DNA of 7,130 bases from JAQVYV01 sp964507305 (GTDB taxonomy: Bacteria > Bacillota > Clostridia > Saccharofermentanales > UBA5734). This document shows, piece after piece, positions 5,413-7,130 of this stretch (position 1 is the first letter of the stretch; each line of letters opens with the position of its first letter). Location: contig CAZDPQ010000126.1 in the NCBI GenBank assembly GCA_964507305.1, forward strand, positions 1-7,130, in the 5' to 3' direction. The notes beneath the pieces are model-generated. The model saw only the letters and a program-made list of their open reading frames with translations, made no database searches and was not told the DNA's origin. A program made the translations under genes and the position numbers.

Positions 5413-6903
5413 ATGGGTTTGCGGGAAAAAGAATATCTAAAAACGCGATACGCCGCCATACTTTCCTCTATAGGTGTAATCCTCTTTTTATCCAGCGGGA
5501 TTATGTTAACCCCGTTATTCGTTCTTATAACGAACCCAGAAGAGTCGGTGAATATTCTTTCTTTTTGCCTTCCCGCTGCATTCCTTGCCATTCCGGGAGG
5601 AATTTTATGGAGACTATTTAAGTCGAAATCGAAAACAACCTTAACGGTACAAGAGGGCGGGATTATCATTCTCATTAGCTGGCTTACGGTTATTTTCTTC
5701 TCCGCTTGGCCTTTCGCTTCCATTCTCGGGCTACCGTTTTCCAGAGCTCTTTTTGAATCCATGAGTGGCTGGACGACAACGGGATTATCCGTCGTGGATG
5801 TTAGCGCCGCTGGCCCAATGATTTTGCTCTGGCGTAGCGTAATGCAGTTAGCGGGTGGAGCCGGCTTGGCCATAATTATGATGTCCGCGATTGTCGCTCC
5901 TGCGGGGATCGGTATATCCGCGGCCGAAGGCAGAAGCGACCAGCTCGTGCCGCAGGTCAGGCAATCGGCCCGTCTGGTTTTGATCATTTATTCTGCGTAC
6001 GCAATTGTCGGTACGCTTGCGTATTCACTCGCGGGAATGTCGTTATTCGACGCTGTAAATCATGCTTTTGCGGCCGTTTCCACAGGTGGTTTTTCCACGA
6101 AAGCGGAGAGTATCGGATATTGGGACTCGATATTTATCGAAGGGATTACAATACCGCTCATGATATTAGGGAATTTAAGTTTTGTAACCGCGTGGCTTCT
6201 ATGGCGCGGTAAATTTAACTTTGTCTTTAAAAACGGCGAAGTTCGCCTACAATCCATCCTTATTCCATTATCCGCCGCGCTTGTATTTATAGTTACAGGG
6301 AAAACCCTCTACCCTCACATTGGTAAGGCGATTCGTGTATCGATTTTCGAAACCGTATCGGCGTTGACAACCACAGGGTTCTCGACGGTCAGCTACAGCA
6401 ACTGGGATTCTTTTGGAATGATAATTTTGATAAGCTTAATGCTAATCGGCGGCGGCACCTGTTCAACAGCCGGTGGAATCAAGCAGTTCCGTGTTTACCT
6501 CCTATTGAAATCGCTGGCTTGGGAGGTCAAACGCTACTTTATGCCTAAGGCGGCGGTCCAGGAACACGCGCTATGGGAAGGGAATAGACGGGTGTTTTGG
6601 GATGATTCTAAGCTTCGGCAGGTGGCGGTTTTTGTCTTTCTTTATTTAGCCACTTTGGGACTGGGTGTCATGATTCTTTGTTCCTACGGCTATAACTTGA
6701 ACGATGCCTTGTTCGAATTCGCTTCCGCGCTGGGAACCGTCGGCCTTTCTGTCGGGGTAACAACAGCCACTATGCCCAATGTTGTTTTATGGGCGGAGAT
6801 TTTCGCGATGTTTCTTGGAAGGCTCGAGTTCCTTGTAGTTATCGTCAGTTATCTGAAGATCGGCAAGGATATCAGCATACTATTTAAAAGGGCCTCAAGC
6901 TAA
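5413..6903 (+). CDS. trkH: TrkH/KtrB-family potassium transporter, translocating membrane subunit
   Basis: A 496-residue inner-membrane potassium channel subunit of the TrkH/TrkG/KtrB superfamily, built of four membrane-pore-membrane repeats. Each pore loop is visible with its filter glycine: TTTGLS (G124), STGGFST (G226), TTTGFST (G322) and GTVGLSV (G444). The conserved intramembrane gate loop, GGGTCSTAGGIK at 346-357 or so, with basic K357 and R360 after it, is present in the third repeat. Length fits TrkH (about 483). A first hydrophobic segment begins near residue 14, after a charged end. It is 18 bp after the second TrkA gene and last in the operon, so channel and gating ring are co-produced. 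The start is taken as ATG 5413; TTG 5419 is possible. No truncation or frameshift is seen. I cannot tell from sequence whether transport is coupled to H+ or Na+. Confidence 0.95.
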   Translation: MGLREKEYLKTRYAAILSSIGVILFLSSGIMLTPLFVLITNPEESVNILSFCLPAAFLAIPGGILWRLFKSKSKTTLTVQEGGIIILISWLTVIFFSAWPFASILGLPFSRALFESMSGWTTTGLSVVDVSAAGPMILLWRSVMQLAGGAGLAIIMMSAIVAPAGIGISAAEGRSDQLVPQVRQSARLVLIIYSAYAIVGTLAYSLAGMSLFDAVNHAFAAVSTGGFSTKAESIGYWDSIFIEGITIPLMILGNLSFVTAWLLWRGKFNFVFKNGEVRLQSILIPLSAALVFIVTGKTLYPHIGKAIRVSIFETVSALTTTGFSTVSYSNWDSFGMIILISLMLIGGGTCSTAGGIKQFRVYLLLKSLAWEVKRYFMPKAAVQEHALWEGNRRVFWDDSKLRQVAVFVFLYLATLGLGVMILCSYGYNLNDALFEFASALGTVGLSVGVTTATMPNVVLWAEIFAMFLGRLEFLVVIVSYLKIGKDISILFKRASS

Positions 6904-7130
6904 CGAAAAAGAAAACCGCTGTATCGCATGAGTTACTCCCTTCGATGACGAGTTACGATATGGAGGACGGCGAAGGGGCGATATCGCGTTTTTTACCTAT
7001 TATCTATCGGCGACGAAATATTTTTCCCAAGAATGGAACAACCATGGTTCTTTTTACAGCAACTTCTACTATCAAGGAAGCGAAGCCAGAATATCGTTGC
7101 CGAAGGACTGCGCCCCCAGGTCCCTAAGGG
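6904..7130. other. Window-end stretch after trkH with no supportable gene
   Basis: No clear intrinsic terminator follows trkH. An ATG at 6928 closes after six codons. A frame from 6932 is open to the window end and has a protein-like composition, but it contains no ATG, GTG or TTG start before about 7098. The frame of the ATG at 7033 is also open to the end, without a ribosome binding site. The frame from an ATG at 6945 closes at 7127, also without one. On the - strand a short open frame ends at 7072-7074. A GAGTTAC direct repeat lies at 6930-6936 and 6950-6956. The stretch may be intergenic, the start of a gene continuing beyond the window, or a decayed gene. Confidence 0.4.

Noticed and set aside
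5400..5987. 195-residue - strand open frame opposite trkH
   Set aside because: It is a shadow of trkH, which has all four pore motifs; the antisense translation shows no family signature.
6945..7127. 60-residue + strand open frame after trkH
   Set aside because: No ribosome binding site, unremarkable composition with a proline- and arginine-rich end, no recognised domain, and it competes with other frames that are equally open.
1..7130. CRISPR array, tRNA, rRNA, insertion sequence or prophage elements
   Set aside because: No spaced repeat arrays, transposase motifs, terminal inverted repeats or RNA-gene signatures were seen on either strand.

Overview
The window holds one compact locus, almost entirely on the + strand, that joins two-component signalling to potassium uptake. 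The organism is Gram-negative: position 74 closes what looks like the last strand of an outer-membrane beta-barrel protein, and the histidine kinase has a periplasmic sensor domain between two membrane helices. It uses sigma-54, shown by a complete NtrC-class activator and a consensus -24/-12 promoter. Base composition is moderate, with no strong third-position bias. The phylum cannot be fixed from this sequence. A sigma-54-rich lineage such as Desulfobacterota, Nitrospirota or Zixibacteria would fit, but that is inference.

Layout. Positions 1-74: C-terminal scrap of a probable outer-membrane protein. 75-223: leader region with a small hairpin. 224-1555: NtrC-family sigma-54 activator closely resembling AlgB. 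1556-1743: regulatory gap with a 16-bp near-palindrome (1608-1623), a perfect sigma-54 promoter (1673-1688) and a ribosome binding site that moves the kinase start to 1744. 1744-3576: KinB-like sensor histidine kinase (TM, periplasmic domain, TM, HAMP, PAS, HisKA, HATPase). 3586-4311: response regulator whose output is a TPR domain instead of a DNA-binding domain. 4289-4741 and 4738-5394: two half-size TrkA/RCK proteins. 5413-6903: TrkH/KtrB-family potassium-translocating subunit. 6904-7130: no gene I can support; several frames are open but none has a credible start.

How the parts may work together (inference): the kinase senses an envelope or periplasmic condition and phosphorylates the AlgB-like activator, which works with sigma-54 RNA polymerase at 1673-1688 to transcribe the kinase, the TPR receiver, the two gating subunits and the channel as one operon. 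From the kinase to the channel the genes are 9 to 18 bp apart or overlap by 4 to 23 bp. The TPR receiver has no visible DNA-binding module, so it may carry the same signal to a protein partner, possibly the Trk complex. That would give both transcriptional and post-translational control of potassium uptake from one kinase.
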